Part shown: positions 1 through 9,108 of the stretch, in pieces
Position numbering within the stretch: position 1 is the stretch's first letter
Layout of the letters: every line of letters starts with the position of its first letter
Origin: Hyphomicrobiales bacterium
GTDB lineage: Bacteria > Pseudomonadota > Alphaproteobacteria > Rhizobiales > Rhizobiaceae
Direction: 5' to 3'
DNA length: 64,000 bases
NCBI GenBank assembly: GCA_900472395.1
Contig: UCHV01000025.1
Coordinates: 89,906-153,905, forward strand
Notes under the pieces: generated by a model
Databases searched by the model: none
Told to the model about the DNA's origin: nothing
The model's input: only the letters and a program-made list of their open reading frames with translations
Made by a program: the position numbers and the translations under genes

Positions 1-1458
1 ATCGACCGTGCGTGTCGCGGCAAGTGCATCGATGTCGCCCGACCACGGAGCAAGGAGGCCGATACGGTTTTCCAGATTACGCTGCAATTGCGTGCGGCCG
101 CGTTCCTCGAAGGAAAGGCGTGACGCAAGGTCGGAACCGGTCAATCGTGCAAGCGCGGCTTCGAGCCGTTCCAGCGTGATATCGTCGACGGCTTCACTGT
201 CGCCATTCTGCGACGCATCATCTTCTTGCAACCGTTCCAGAGTATCCCGGCTGCGCTTCAATTCGCGCTCGGCGGATGTCAGCTGTGCATCGATACCGGA
301 GCGTTTTTCGATCAGTTCTCGAATGACGGCGGTGACGGAAGCCGGCAGCATCAGTGCCTCGGCGTCGTCATGAGGCGAACGTTCCAGATCCGCCAGCAGG
401 CGTGCCAGTGCGCCTTCCTGTTCGGCCAGCGACTGCCGGCGTTTGGGCAAATCCTCCTGCGCGCCGCGAAAGCGTGCAATGCCATCCAGCAACGATTTTT
501 CATGTGCCGCGATCAGCATGGCTGGCTCGTCCACGGCAATGGCGTTCATCTCGCGCTGAAGCTGCTCGATGGCGCGATCTTTTTCCTGCAGCAGCGCCTG
601 CAGCCTTGTTTCGTCACGGACAAGTTGCGGCAGCAGTGCAAACCATTCCGTGGGAGGGCGTGGCAATTCCTTCCGGTTTGCCGGATCGGCTTCCAGCCGC
701 GTCAACTCCAGTGAAAGGGGCAGGGCAGTGAGGATCCGGTTCAGCCCGGCGTGGCGGATACGGGTCTGCGCCAGTTCGGAGGCGGCACCATCATAGGCGG
801 TTCTGGCCTGTTCATGGCTGGTGTTGAGGCTGGCATAGGCCGCCGCAAACGTGTCGATGGCATTTCGTTCGGTCTTCAGCGTTTCGAGCGCACGCTTCAG
901 TTCGGCCATTTTCGAGGTGGAAGAGCGTTTCTTGTAGACACCGGCCGCCTCATCGCCGGCGGCAGCAAGCGCCTTGCTGAGACCCGCCAGACCGGAACTG
1001 GCGGAAAACAAAAGTTCGCCCAGTTCGCCTTTGCTCTGGATGATGGCATTGCCGCCTTCCTCCAGCGACTTGTCGTCCAGCGAAAACATCGTGCGATAGG
1101 CATCGCGGCTCACGCCGCCGAGGGCACCCACCAGAAGCGCATCATTGACCGGTGAACCGCGCCCGTCGATCAGGCTGCCGCTGCGCTGTTTCAGTCGTGC
1201 CAGTTCATGGAGCGCGCCATCGATTTCCAGCTGCGCGCCTATGCGCATGGAACTATAGGGATGCAGGAAATTGAACGGCGTCTGCTGGTGCATGCCGAAC
1301 AGCAGGTCGAGATAGGCGGCGAGCGTCGTGGATTTTCCGGCCTCGTTGAGGCCGTAGACGATATGAAGGTCCGGCTGCCCGGAGGTTGCCTTTCCGAAAT
1401 CGATCACATGGTCGGTGAACTTGCCGTAGCGGGTAAGGTTCAGACGGTTGAGGCGCAT
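1..1458 (-). CDS. YhaN/SbcC-like AAA ATPase, partial (C-terminus off the left edge)
   Basis: The N-terminal ~486 residues of a large ATPase of the SbcC/Rad50-like YhaN type, which works with an SbcD-like nuclease on DNA ends. The protein begins MRLNRLNLTRYGKF, and a P-loop GLNEAGKST lies about 35 residues in, typical of the AAA_27/YhaN group. The rest is charged, Glu/Arg/Leu-rich and probably coiled coil. Walker B and the signature would lie beyond base 1. The start ATG (1456-1458) overlaps the stop of the upstream nuclease gene as TGATG, so the two are translationally coupled. The pairing with a metallophosphoesterase supports the assignment. The exact DNA substrate is not known from sequence. 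Confidence 0.85.
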   Translation of the reverse strand, partial: MRLNRLNLTRYGKFTDHVIDFGKATSGQPDLHIVYGLNEAGKSTTLAAYLDLLFGMHQQTPFNFLHPYSSMRIGAQLEIDGALHELARLKQRSGSLIDGRGSPVNDALLVGALGGVSRDAYRTMFSLDDKSLEEGGNAIIQSKGELGELLFSASSGLAGLSKALAAAGDEAAGVYKKRSSTSKMAELKRALETLKTERNAIDTFAAAYASLNTSHEQARTAYDGAASELAQTRIRHAGLNRILTALPLSLELTRLEADPANRKELPRPPTEWFALLPQLVRDETRLQALLQEKDRAIEQLQREMNAIAVDEPAMLIAAHEKSLLDGIARFRGAQEDLPKRRQSLAEQEGALARLLADLERSPHDDAEALMLPASVTAVIRELIEKRSGIDAQLTSAERELKRSRDTLERLQEDDASQNGDSEAVDDITLERLEAALARLTGSDLASRLSFEERGRTQLQRNLENRIGLLAPWSGDIDALAATRTVD

Positions 1459-2723
1459 CAGTTTTCGTCCCGCTCGGCGCCGCTCAGGCGCGCGGTGATA
1501 TCTTCGGTGCCACGAGCCAGCAGGTCGTCGACGAAACGTGCAAAACCCGCCTCGTCATCGCCGGCAAAATGGCGGCTTTCGGCCGGCAGGTCCGAGAGCA
1601 TTTCGCGCACCATGTCCGCGATGTCGTCGCGAAAGCCGGGGCGGGCAATCACGTCATCGCGCATCAGTTGCCCAAGCTCGATTACTGGATCTGCGGTCGC
1701 CTGATCCGTATCGCCGGGTGGCCGCACGTCCAGTTCCAGCTTCTCGATCCACGTCTCGCCCAGACGTTCGCCGCGCTGTTCGGCTTCTGCCAGCATAAGA
1801 TCGATATCGCGCCGCAACCTGAAGGAAAGCGGTGTTTCACCAATCAGGCGAAGTCGCGCCACCAGATGTGTCGATGCGGTCTTTTCACGCTGACGGGCAA
1901 GCGCGGTCTCGATTGCCGACGCCGCATCCCGCCATTCGGAAAGGTCGGTCAGATCGATGGAAATACGTTCGAATTGCGCAATGCTGGTCAGCCGCTCTTC
2001 AACCGTCACCGTGCGGTCATCGGCGATGGTCACCAGCGAAACGGTCTTTTCTCCGGCCTCGTTGATATCACGACCTTGCGGCATGCCGGGCATGATTACG
2101 GTGCGCATGCCTGCATGGTGGGTTCGCTGATGGATATGGCCGAGCGCCCAATAGTCGAAACCGGCAGCATGCAGGTCGGACGGGCTGCAGGGTGCGTAAA
2201 CGTCGTGGCCCGGGGCGCCGGCAAGGCTGGTGTGCATGATGCCGATATTGACGGCGCCTGCGACCGGCGGCTTGTATTTCGGCAAAAGCGGGTCGGGCGC
2301 ATGCGGTTTGGCAAAGCTCATGCCGTGAATGGAAACGGCAAGCCCGTTTGCTTCCATCTCGATTGCCTCTGCCCGTCCGCCGAAAATCTTGACGCTCGGG
2401 GGCAGAACCAGTTCCTGTGTGATGCGGGAAAGTGCATCGTGGTTGCCGCGAATTGTGTAGGTGGCGATACCGGCCTGATGCAGCCGCTCCATCTGCCCGG
2501 CCAGAAAGCGCGCTGTCTTCATCGACGTCTGGTCGCCGTCATAGAGATCGCCGGCGATCACGAGAGCATCGACCTGCTCCTCAAGGCACAGATCGACGAT
2601 AGAGATTAGCGCCTGCCGCGTCGCGCCGCCAATCAGTTCCGCCAGTTCTGCATTGCGCAGCGCCAGCGAACGAAGCGGGGAATCGAGATGGATGTCGGCG
2701 GTGTGAACGAAGCGGAATGGCAT
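1458..2723 (-). CDS. SbcD/YhaO-like metallophosphoesterase, DNA repair exonuclease
   Basis: A 421-residue calcineurin-like phosphoesterase of the Mre11/SbcD/YhaO group. Visible metal-binding motifs are D10-x-H12, GDLYDGD at 58-64, GNHD at 93-96 and a later GHIHQ. The C-terminal ~170 residues are helical and acidic and match the capping region of YhaO rather than the shorter SbcD. It sits directly upstream of the YhaN-like ATPase and overlaps it, the usual order for this two-subunit nuclease complex. It lies 59 bp downstream of gluconokinase on the same strand and may share its transcript. The family is firm; the physiological role in repair is inferred from homologues. Confidence 0.88.
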   Translation of the reverse strand: MPFRFVHTADIHLDSPLRSLALRNAELAELIGGATRQALISIVDLCLEEQVDALVIAGDLYDGDQTSMKTARFLAGQMERLHQAGIATYTIRGNHDALSRITQELVLPPSVKIFGGRAEAIEMEANGLAVSIHGMSFAKPHAPDPLLPKYKPPVAGAVNIGIMHTSLAGAPGHDVYAPCSPSDLHAAGFDYWALGHIHQRTHHAGMRTVIMPGMPQGRDINEAGEKTVSLVTIADDRTVTVEERLTSIAQFERISIDLTDLSEWRDAASAIETALARQREKTASTHLVARLRLIGETPLSFRLRRDIDLMLAEAEQRGERLGETWIEKLELDVRPPGDTDQATADPVIELGQLMRDDVIARPGFRDDIADMVREMLSDLPAESRHFAGDDEAGFARFVDDLLARGTEDITARLSGAERDEN

Positions 2724-2782
2724 GAAGTGTGACTCGCGGAATATGCGGCACTATAGGCCGGAAAAGGGGCGCGGTGCCAGCG

Positions 2783-3331
2783 TCACGCCCACTTCAATTC
2801 GGAAAGTCCTTCCGCCGCCGCCTTTGCGATTGCTTCCGGGGTGGCATCGATATCGACAGTTACCACGCCGTTTTCCTTGTCCGGCCGTTCCAGCGTCGCA
2901 AGCTGGCTTTCAAGAAGGCTGGTCGGCATGAAGTGGCCGCTGCGATGACCCATGCGCTCGGTCAGCAATTCTTTCGAGCCGTCAAGAAAGACGAAAGCGA
3001 GTTTTTCACCGGCGGCTTTCCGCAATCGGTCGCGGTAAGCCTTTTTCAGCGCGGAGCAGGTGATCACGATACCGGTGTCGGCGCTGCCCGCAAGCCGCTC
3101 GCCGATCAGGTCCAGCCACGGCCAGCGATCCTCGTCCGTCAGCGGCGTTCCCTTGGACATTTTTTCGACATTGGATTTCGGATGCAGTTCGTCGCCTTCG
3201 ACGTAAGGCAGGTCCAGCGCTTTTGCGAGCAAGATGCCGACCGAACTCTTGCCGCTGCCGGAAACGCCCATCACGATCACCGGACCATCAAATGCGGTAG
3301 CTATCTGTTCCATCGACATCGCAGTACTCAT
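2783..3331 (-). CDS. gntK: gluconokinase
   Basis: Phosphorylates D-gluconate to 6-phosphogluconate with ATP, feeding the Entner-Doudoroff and pentose phosphate pathways. A P-loop (GVSGSGKS, residues 22-29), GDELHP and a CSALKKAYRDRLR segment are the hallmarks of bacterial GntK; the ~180-residue length is normal. Reading upstream would add 34 residues with no family resemblance, so I start at MSTAMSMEQ. An AAGGA just before that codon is better spaced for the in-frame ATG at 3319, which is an equally likely start. No gluconate transporter or regulator lies beside it. Confidence 0.9.
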   Translation of the reverse strand: MSTAMSMEQIATAFDGPVIVMGVSGSGKSSVGILLAKALDLPYVEGDELHPKSNVEKMSKGTPLTDEDRWPWLDLIGERLAGSADTGIVITCSALKKAYRDRLRKAAGEKLAFVFLDGSKELLTERMGHRSGHFMPTSLLESQLATLERPDKENGVVTVDIDATPEAIAKAAAEGLSELKWA

Positions 3332-3518
3332 CCTTGCATCCAAATTCGAAGGGAGAGAAGCGTGGCCGTTCCCTCCGGTCAAGCCCGCCGGCAATGTTCT
3401 GCTTACCATTCGCGCGAATGTACTTGCCCACATCGCAATGTTTTGTCTTGCTAAAGCACGGATCTATGCAATTCTTGGTAGGTATTTTCAATCCTTGTGC
3501 GGGCAAGGCATCGACGCG

Positions 3519-4655
3519 ATGACGGACGGGAAAAATCGTAACCGCCACCATACTCCTCTGGGGGAGCTGACCCGTGCTGTCGGCCGTCTGGCCGGCGCCA
3601 AGTCGGCTGATGACGTGGTCGAGATCGTACGGACGACGGCGCGCGCGCTGGTCGGCTGCGAAGGTGTCGCCATCATCCGTCGTGACGGCGATCTGTGCCA
3701 TTATATCGAGGAGGATGCGATCGGCCCTCTCTGGAAAGGCCAGAAGTTTCCGATGTCCGCCTGCATCAGCGGCTGGGCGATGATCAATCGACAGACCGTT
3801 GTCGTACCTGACATCAGCGTCGACGACCGTATACCCTACGAACTTTACGAAGAAACATTCGTGCGCGCGGTGCTGATGACGCCGGTCCGGCGTAACGATC
3901 CGCTGGGTGCCATCGGCGCCTATTGGGCTGCGCCCTATGAGCCGAGCGACGATGAAATCGAGGTGTTGGAGGCCTTGGCGAGCGCCACCGCGACCGCCCT
4001 AGAAAATGTCCGCCTGATTTCGGCGCTCAAAAACGCGGTCTCCGAGGCTGAGCTGGTACGCGATGAACTGCGCCACCGCGTCAAGAACGCCTATATGGGC
4101 GCACAAAGCCTGGCTCGTCTGACGCTTCCTGCCGATCTCAGCAATGAATTTTCCGGGCGAATATCCGCGCTTTCGCGCGTTCATGAATTGCTCGACGAGC
4201 AGATGAAGGACGGAGCCCGCATTGATCTTCGCAGTCTTATCGAAATCGAGGTCGAGCCTTATACGACGACCGAAAGGCAGCCTTTTTCCCTTTCCGGTCC
4301 TTCAGTGCAATTGCAGCCGATGCGTGCCACGGCACTGGGCCTGGTTATAAACGAACTGGCGACAAACGCGCTTAAACACGGCGCGCTTTCGGTGCCGGCG
4401 GGAAGGGTCGAAATCGCCTGGCTGGTGGCCGGCTCCGAGCTTACCGTGCTTTGGGCGGAAATGAACGGTCCCGCCGTCGTCGAGGGCGCCTCGCCCAATC
4501 AAGGATCCGGGCTGATCACAAGGCTTGTCGAGCGACAGCTGCGCGGCAGGCTCGATCACGTTCTTGCCCGTTCGGGTGCTCGCTGCCAGATAACTTTCGC
4601 CATTGATGCTGCCATCAGGGAAGATGCCGCTCCGCGCGATGATCGCTTGCGTTAG
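3519..4655 (+). CDS. GAF-domain HWE/HisKA_2 sensor histidine kinase
   Basis: A soluble 378-residue sensor kinase with no membrane segment. Residues ~12-165 form a GAF domain. The H-box RDELRHRVKN carries phospho-acceptor His186, and an N-box INELATNALKHG holds Asn278. A WAE triad and the glycine-rich QGSGLITRLV follow. This pattern (RHRVKN plus W-x-E) is that of the HWE/HisKA_2 kinases common in Rhizobiales. An in-frame reading starts further upstream but would overlap gntK; ATG 3519 with AAGG 11 bases before it is chosen. No receiver partner is adjacent. It lies ~210 bp upstream of the kdp operon on the same strand, but there is no evidence that it controls kdp. Confidence 0.85.
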   Translation: MTDGKNRNRHHTPLGELTRAVGRLAGAKSADDVVEIVRTTARALVGCEGVAIIRRDGDLCHYIEEDAIGPLWKGQKFPMSACISGWAMINRQTVVVPDISVDDRIPYELYEETFVRAVLMTPVRRNDPLGAIGAYWAAPYEPSDDEIEVLEALASATATALENVRLISALKNAVSEAELVRDELRHRVKNAYMGAQSLARLTLPADLSNEFSGRISALSRVHELLDEQMKDGARIDLRSLIEIEVEPYTTTERQPFSLSGPSVQLQPMRATALGLVINELATNALKHGALSVPAGRVEIAWLVAGSELTVLWAEMNGPAVVEGASPNQGSGLITRLVERQLRGRLDHVLARSGARCQITFAIDAAIREDAAPRDDRLR

Positions 4656-4680
4656 CCGCATTCTCCTGTCGGCTGCTCCG

Positions 4681-4700
4681 AATTCCTATGAAATTCCTAT
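4681..4700 (+). promoter_or_regulatory. 9-bp direct repeat in register 11 bp, upstream of kdp
   Basis: AATTCCTAT occurs at 4681-4689 and again at 4692-4700, an exact repeat with an 11-bp period. Same-face tandem repeats are the usual binding pattern of OmpR/PhoB-type response regulators. It lies ~165 bp upstream of the first kdp microprotein. It does not match the enterobacterial KdpE site that I know, so its role is a guess. Confidence 0.3.
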
Positions 4701-4866
4701 TTCTTTACTGGTCAGGCCGTCTCGAACGGCTATGCGCTTCAGCCGCATATTGACGGTCGGGATGCCGAACAAGGCCTTTCCCGGCCAGAAAACATGACAG
4801 GTGCCTTCCATATGGATGGCGCCTTTCAGGTTGTCTGACTCCATGAACGAACAGGAGTCCACACCC

Positions 4867-4950
4867 ATGATGGATATCATTCTACTCGCAGCGGCGCTGG
4901 GATTTTTCGGCCTTTGCTTCGCCTATGCGCGCGCATGCGACAGACTTTGA
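4867..4950 (+). CDS. 27-residue membrane microprotein upstream of kdpF
   Basis: A 27-residue reading frame, MMDIILLAAALGFFGL followed by CFAYARACDRL, with one hydrophobic helix and a short basic tail. It precedes kdpF by 10 bp in the same orientation. The (A)CDRL ending resembles tiny unnamed proteins that I recall just upstream of kdpF in other bacteria, so I think it is real and a candidate partner of the Kdp complex. A possible ribosome site lies in the AACAGGAG stretch at 4848-4856. The second in-frame ATG (4870) may be the actual start. Function is unknown. Confidence 0.6.
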   Translation: MMDIILLAAALGFFGLCFAYARACDRL

Positions 4951-4960
4951 GGTCGCGGCG

Positions 4961-5050
4961 ATGATCCTTGATTACGTCCTTGCCGGTGGCGTCACCGTCT
5001 TCCTCACGGTCTACCTGACCTATGCTCTCATTAAGCCCGAGCGCTTCTAA
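4961..5050 (+). CDS. kdpF: K+-transporting ATPase subunit KdpF
   Basis: A 29-residue single-helix peptide beginning MILDYVLAGGVTVFL and ending LIKPERF. KdpF is a lipid-like stabiliser of the KdpABC potassium pump in the inner membrane. Length, hydrophobic core and the -L-x-KPE-F ending are typical. It sits 28 bp ahead of kdpA. Too short for ordinary gene finders, but position and sequence make the call secure. Confidence 0.88.
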   Translation: MILDYVLAGGVTVFLTVYLTYALIKPERF

Positions 5051-5078
5051 AGCTGCCGGGAACTGAAAGTTTCCTCCC

Positions 5079-6782
5079 ATGACCCTCAACGGATGGCTAC
5101 AGATCCTCGCTTTCTGCGGGATCCTCATCATTCTCGTCAAACCGCTCGGCGCCTATATGACGCGGGTGTTTTCCGGCGAGCGCACCTTTCTGTCGCCGCT
5201 GCTCAGGCCTGTCGAGCGCGGCCTCTACGCGCTGGCTGGCACCAGCGAGCGGGAGGAACAGCATTGGACGGCGTTCGCTTTTTCCATGCTGATGTTCAAC
5301 CTGTTCGGCCTGGCTTTGCTCTATGGCCTGCTGCGCCTGCAGGATGTTTTGCCCTACAACCCTGCCGGTATGCCGGCCGTCGGCCCGGAATTGTCGTTCA
5401 ATACGGCGATCAGCTTCGTCGCCAACACCAACTGGCAGAGTTATGGTGGCGAAAGCACCATGTCCTATCTCAGCCAGATGGCTGGTCTGGCGGTTCAGAA
5501 TTTCGTTTCAGCCGCAACCGGCATGGTTATCGCTATCGGCCTGATCCGAGCCTTCTCGCGTGCATCGGGCAAAGCGATAGGCAATTTCTGGGTCGATATG
5601 ACCCGCGCCATCCTGTACGTCCTGCTGCCGATCTGCGTTGTCCTGACCTTGGTTTATGTATGGCTTGGCGTGCCCCAGACTTTTGGGGCTTACGTCAATG
5701 CCACGACGCTCGAAGGCGCGCAGCAGACAATCGCTGTCGGCCCGGTCGCTTCGCAGCTCGCGATCAAAATGCTCGGCACCAATGGGGGCGGTTTCTTCAA
5801 CGCCAATTCGGCGCATCCGTTCGAAAATCCCGATAGCATTTCCAACATGATCCAGATGCTGTCGATCTTCGCGATCGGCGCCGCCTTTACCAACGTGTTT
5901 GGTCACATGGTCGGCAACCAGCGGCAGGGGTGGGCGATCCTCGCCTCGATGGGTGTCCTGTTTATCGCCGGCGTCGGCATCGTTTATTGGGCGGAAGCTT
6001 CAGGCAACCCGATCATGCACGCGATGGGCCTTTCCGGCGGCAACATGGAAGGCAAGGAAGTCCGCTTCGGCATCGTCATGTCGTCGCTGTTCGCCGTCAT
6101 CACCACGGCCGCTTCCTGCGGCGCTGTCAATGCCATGCACGGCTCGTTCACCGCGCTCGGCGGCCTCATCCCGCTGATCAACATGCAGCTCGGCGAGGTC
6201 ATTGTCGGCGGCGTTGGTGCGGGTTTTTATGGCATCGTGCTGTTCGTCATTATCGCCATTTTCGTGGCGGGCCTGATGGTCGGTCGCACACCGGAATATC
6301 TTGGCAAAAAAATCGAAGCGAAAGAGATGAAGATGGCCGTGCTTGCCATTCTCTGCCTGCCGCTCGCAATGTTGATTTTCACTGCCATCGCCAGCACCTT
6401 GCCCTCGGCGGTAGCGTCGATCGGCACGGCCGGACCGCACGGATTTTCCGAAATTCTCTACGCATACACCTCGGCTGCGGCCAATAACGGTTCGGCTTTC
6501 GGCGGCCTGTCGGCCAACACGCCCTGGTTCAACATCACGCTCGGCATCGGCATGCTGATGGGGCGTTTCCTGGTCATCGTGCCGGCACTTGCCATTGCCG
6601 GTTCGCTGATTTCGAAGAAGACGGTTCCAGCGTCGGCCGGCACGTTCCCGACCGATGGCCCGCTCTTCATCGGTCTTCTGGTCGGTACGATCCTGATCGT
6701 CGGCGGTCTTACCTTCCTGCCGTCGCTGGCGCTTGGCCCGGTCGTTGAACATCTGGCGATGATCGCCGGCCAGACTTTCTGA
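5079..6782 (+). CDS. kdpA: K+-transporting ATPase subunit A
   Basis: The potassium-conducting subunit of the high-affinity Kdp pump, 567 residues, about ten membrane segments. Selectivity-loop signatures are visible: TNWQSYGGE, GTNGGGFFNANSAHPFENP, CGAVNAMHGSFTALGG and TSAAANNGSAFGGL. Length matches the family. It is followed 9 bp later by an extra 52-residue reading frame and then kdpB, whereas kdpA and kdpB are usually adjacent. The ribosome site before ATG 5079 is weak, suggesting coupling to kdpF. Confidence 0.97.
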   Translation: MTLNGWLQILAFCGILIILVKPLGAYMTRVFSGERTFLSPLLRPVERGLYALAGTSEREEQHWTAFAFSMLMFNLFGLALLYGLLRLQDVLPYNPAGMPAVGPELSFNTAISFVANTNWQSYGGESTMSYLSQMAGLAVQNFVSAATGMVIAIGLIRAFSRASGKAIGNFWVDMTRAILYVLLPICVVLTLVYVWLGVPQTFGAYVNATTLEGAQQTIAVGPVASQLAIKMLGTNGGGFFNANSAHPFENPDSISNMIQMLSIFAIGAAFTNVFGHMVGNQRQGWAILASMGVLFIAGVGIVYWAEASGNPIMHAMGLSGGNMEGKEVRFGIVMSSLFAVITTAASCGAVNAMHGSFTALGGLIPLINMQLGEVIVGGVGAGFYGIVLFVIIAIFVAGLMVGRTPEYLGKKIEAKEMKMAVLAILCLPLAMLIFTAIASTLPSAVASIGTAGPHGFSEILYAYTSAAANNGSAFGGLSANTPWFNITLGIGMLMGRFLVIVPALAIAGSLISKKTVPASAGTFPTDGPLFIGLLVGTILIVGGLTFLPSLALGPVVEHLAMIAGQTF

Positions 6783-6791
6783 GGTGGCACG

Positions 6792-6950
6792 ATGAGCATT
6801 CGTCAGGCTTTCAGGCGGCAATCCCTTCTCGCTTCGCAAAAGCGGAGCGGGGAGAAGGTGCCCCGCTGGTGCAACGGCTCGAACGCCATTCTTGCGATGA
6901 TGGCGGTAGTCTTCGCCATCGCATTTTTCGTCCAAATCCTGTTGGGCTGA
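6792..6950 (+). CDS. 52-residue membrane protein between kdpA and kdpB
   Basis: A short frame starting MSIRQAFRRQSLLASQKRSG with a strongly basic N-terminal half and one hydrophobic helix, ILAMMAVVFAIAFFVQILLG, at the C-terminus. A good ribosome site GAGGTGG stands 4 bases before the ATG, and the gene fits exactly in the kdpA-kdpB gap (9 bp after kdpA, 40 bp before kdpB). The predicted topology is a cytoplasmic basic tail plus one helix. I do not recognise it from the canonical Kdp systems. It could be an accessory subunit of the complex. Being real is well supported by the ribosome site and context; function is open. Confidence 0.6.
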   Translation: MSIRQAFRRQSLLASQKRSGEKVPRWCNGSNAILAMMAVVFAIAFFVQILLG

Positions 6951-6990
6951 CCGCGCGGCGGTCGCCCTCTTTCAAAGGCTGGAGTCTCTT

Positions 6991-9096
6991 ATGAGCCAGG
7001 CACAACCCGCGAGCATTCCAAGATCTGCAAGCATCATGGACAGCCGCATTCTCATCCCGGCGATCGGTGCGGCTTTCACCAAGCTCAACCCGAAAACCCT
7101 TGTCAAAAATCCGGTCATGTTTGTCGTGGCAACGGTCTCGATGCTGACATCGGTCCTGTTCCTGCGCGACCTTGCCACCGGCAGCGACAATCTCGGTTTC
7201 TCTTTCCAGATCAATCTTTGGCTCTGGTTCACCGTTCTTTTCGCCAACTTTGCCGAAGCGGTGGCGGAAGGTCGTGGCAAGGCGCAGGCCGACAGTCTGC
7301 GCAGGGCCCGCACCGAAGTGCAGGCCAAGCTGCTGGCCAGCGCCGGGAATTCCGACTACCGGATGGTTCCCGGCACCAGCCTGAAGGTCAACGACATCGT
7401 TCTCGTTGAGGCCGGCGATATCATCCCCTCCGATGGCGAAGTCATCGAGGGTGTAGCCTCGGTCAACGAGGCGGCCATCACAGGCGAATCCGCCCCTGTC
7501 ATTCGTGAATCGGGTGGCGACCGTTCTGCCGTGACCGGCGGCACGCAGGTTCTCTCCGATGTTATCCGTGTGCGGATCACGGCTGCTGCCGGATCGACCT
7601 TTATCGATCGCATGATCTCGCTCGTCGAAGGTGCAGAACGCCAGAAGACACCCAACGAGATCGCGCTCAATATCCTTCTGGCAGGCATGACGCTGATCTT
7701 CGTGCTTGCCGTGGCAACAATCCCGGCTTTTGCAGCTTATGCCGGCGGTTCTATATCGATCTTCGTTCTCGTCGCATTGTTCGTGACGTTGATCCCGACC
7801 ACGATCGGTGCTCTGCTTTCGGCCATTGGCATTGCCGGCATGGACCGCCTCGTGCGCTTCAACGTTCTGGCCATGTCCGGTCGGGCAGTGGAGGCGGCCG
7901 GTGACGTCGATACGCTGCTGCTCGACAAGACCGGCACGATCACTCTCGGCAACCGTCAGGCCACGTCGTTCCGCCCTGTGCGCGGCGTCTCCGAACAGGA
8001 GCTCGCCGATGCGGCGCAACTGGCATCGCTGGCCGATGAAACGCCGGAAGGCCGTTCCGTGGTCGTGCTTGCCAAGGAAAAATACGCCATCCGTGCACGC
8101 GACATGAACAGCCTCAAGGCGGCCTTCGTACCGTTTACCGCGCAGACGCGCATGAGCGGTGTCGATCTCGACGGAAGCCAGATCCGCAAAGGCGCTGTCG
8201 AAGCCATCTTGAGCTATTTAAACGGCGGAGCCATGCCGGTATCAGGCAATACGGCGATCGCCGCCAACCCGCAGTCGGATACGGTGCGCGAATTGCAGTC
8301 TATCGCCGACGAGATCGCCAAGGCGGGCGGCACACCGCTTGCCGTTGCGCGTGACGGAAAACTGCTTGGCGTCATTCAGCTGAAGGATATCGTCAAGGGC
8401 GGCATCCGGGAACGTTTCGCGGAGTTGCGGCGCATGGGTATCCGCACCGTCATGATTACCGGCGACAACCCGATGACCGCTGCCGCCATTGCAGCCGAAG
8501 CCGGTGTCGACGATTTTCTCGCCCAGGCGACACCGGAAAACAAGCTGCAGCTGATCCGTGACGAACAGGCCAAGGGCAAGCTGGTCGCCATGTGCGGCGA
8601 TGGCACCAATGATGCTCCAGCGCTCGCCCAGGCCGATGTGGGTGTCGCCATGAATACCGGCACGGTGGCCGCGCGCGAGGCCGGCAACATGGTCGATCTC
8701 GACAGCGATCCGACAAAGCTGATCGAAATCGTCGAGATCGGCAAACAGTTGCTGATGACACGTGGTGCGCTGACCACCTTTTCGATCGCCAACGATATCG
8801 CCAAATATTTTGCGATCATCCCGGCCATGTTCCTGGCCTTTTATCCGCAGCTCGGTGTGCTCAACATCATGGGGCTGGCCACGCCGCAAAGCGCCATCCT
8901 GTCGGCCATCATCTTCAATGCGCTGATCATCGTCGCTCTGATCCCCCTGTCGCTGAGGGGCGTCAAATACCGTGCCGTCGGCGCCGGTGCGCTGCTGTCG
9001 CGCAATCTTCTGATCTACGGTCTCGGCGGCATTGTCCTTCCGTTCTTCGCCATCAAGGCAATCGATGTTGTCATCACGGCCATCGGTCTCGCCTAA
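6991..9096 (+). CDS. kdpB: K+-transporting P-type ATPase subunit B
   Basis: The catalytic P-type ATPase subunit of Kdp, 701 residues. The phosphorylated aspartate is Asp312 in DKTGTITLG; TGES of the actuator domain and the GDGTNDAP hinge motif are intact. Membrane segments flank the cytoplasmic domains as expected. Ribosome site GGAG lies 8 bases before the ATG. It couples ATP hydrolysis to K+ movement through KdpA. Nothing is missing or truncated. Confidence 0.97.
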   Translation: MSQAQPASIPRSASIMDSRILIPAIGAAFTKLNPKTLVKNPVMFVVATVSMLTSVLFLRDLATGSDNLGFSFQINLWLWFTVLFANFAEAVAEGRGKAQADSLRRARTEVQAKLLASAGNSDYRMVPGTSLKVNDIVLVEAGDIIPSDGEVIEGVASVNEAAITGESAPVIRESGGDRSAVTGGTQVLSDVIRVRITAAAGSTFIDRMISLVEGAERQKTPNEIALNILLAGMTLIFVLAVATIPAFAAYAGGSISIFVLVALFVTLIPTTIGALLSAIGIAGMDRLVRFNVLAMSGRAVEAAGDVDTLLLDKTGTITLGNRQATSFRPVRGVSEQELADAAQLASLADETPEGRSVVVLAKEKYAIRARDMNSLKAAFVPFTAQTRMSGVDLDGSQIRKGAVEAILSYLNGGAMPVSGNTAIAANPQSDTVRELQSIADEIAKAGGTPLAVARDGKLLGVIQLKDIVKGGIRERFAELRRMGIRTVMITGDNPMTAAAIAAEAGVDDFLAQATPENKLQLIRDEQAKGKLVAMCGDGTNDAPALAQADVGVAMNTGTVAAREAGNMVDLDSDPTKLIEIVEIGKQLLMTRGALTTFSIANDIAKYFAIIPAMFLAFYPQLGVLNIMGLATPQSAILSAIIFNALIIVALIPLSLRGVKYRAVGAGALLSRNLLIYGLGGIVLPFFAIKAIDVVITAIGLA

Positions 9097-9108
9097 GGAG
9101 TTTCGATC

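Noticed and set aside
4686..4880. 64-codon minus-strand frame upstream of kdp
   Set aside because: No ribosome site or motif; overlaps the kdp leader and microprotein.
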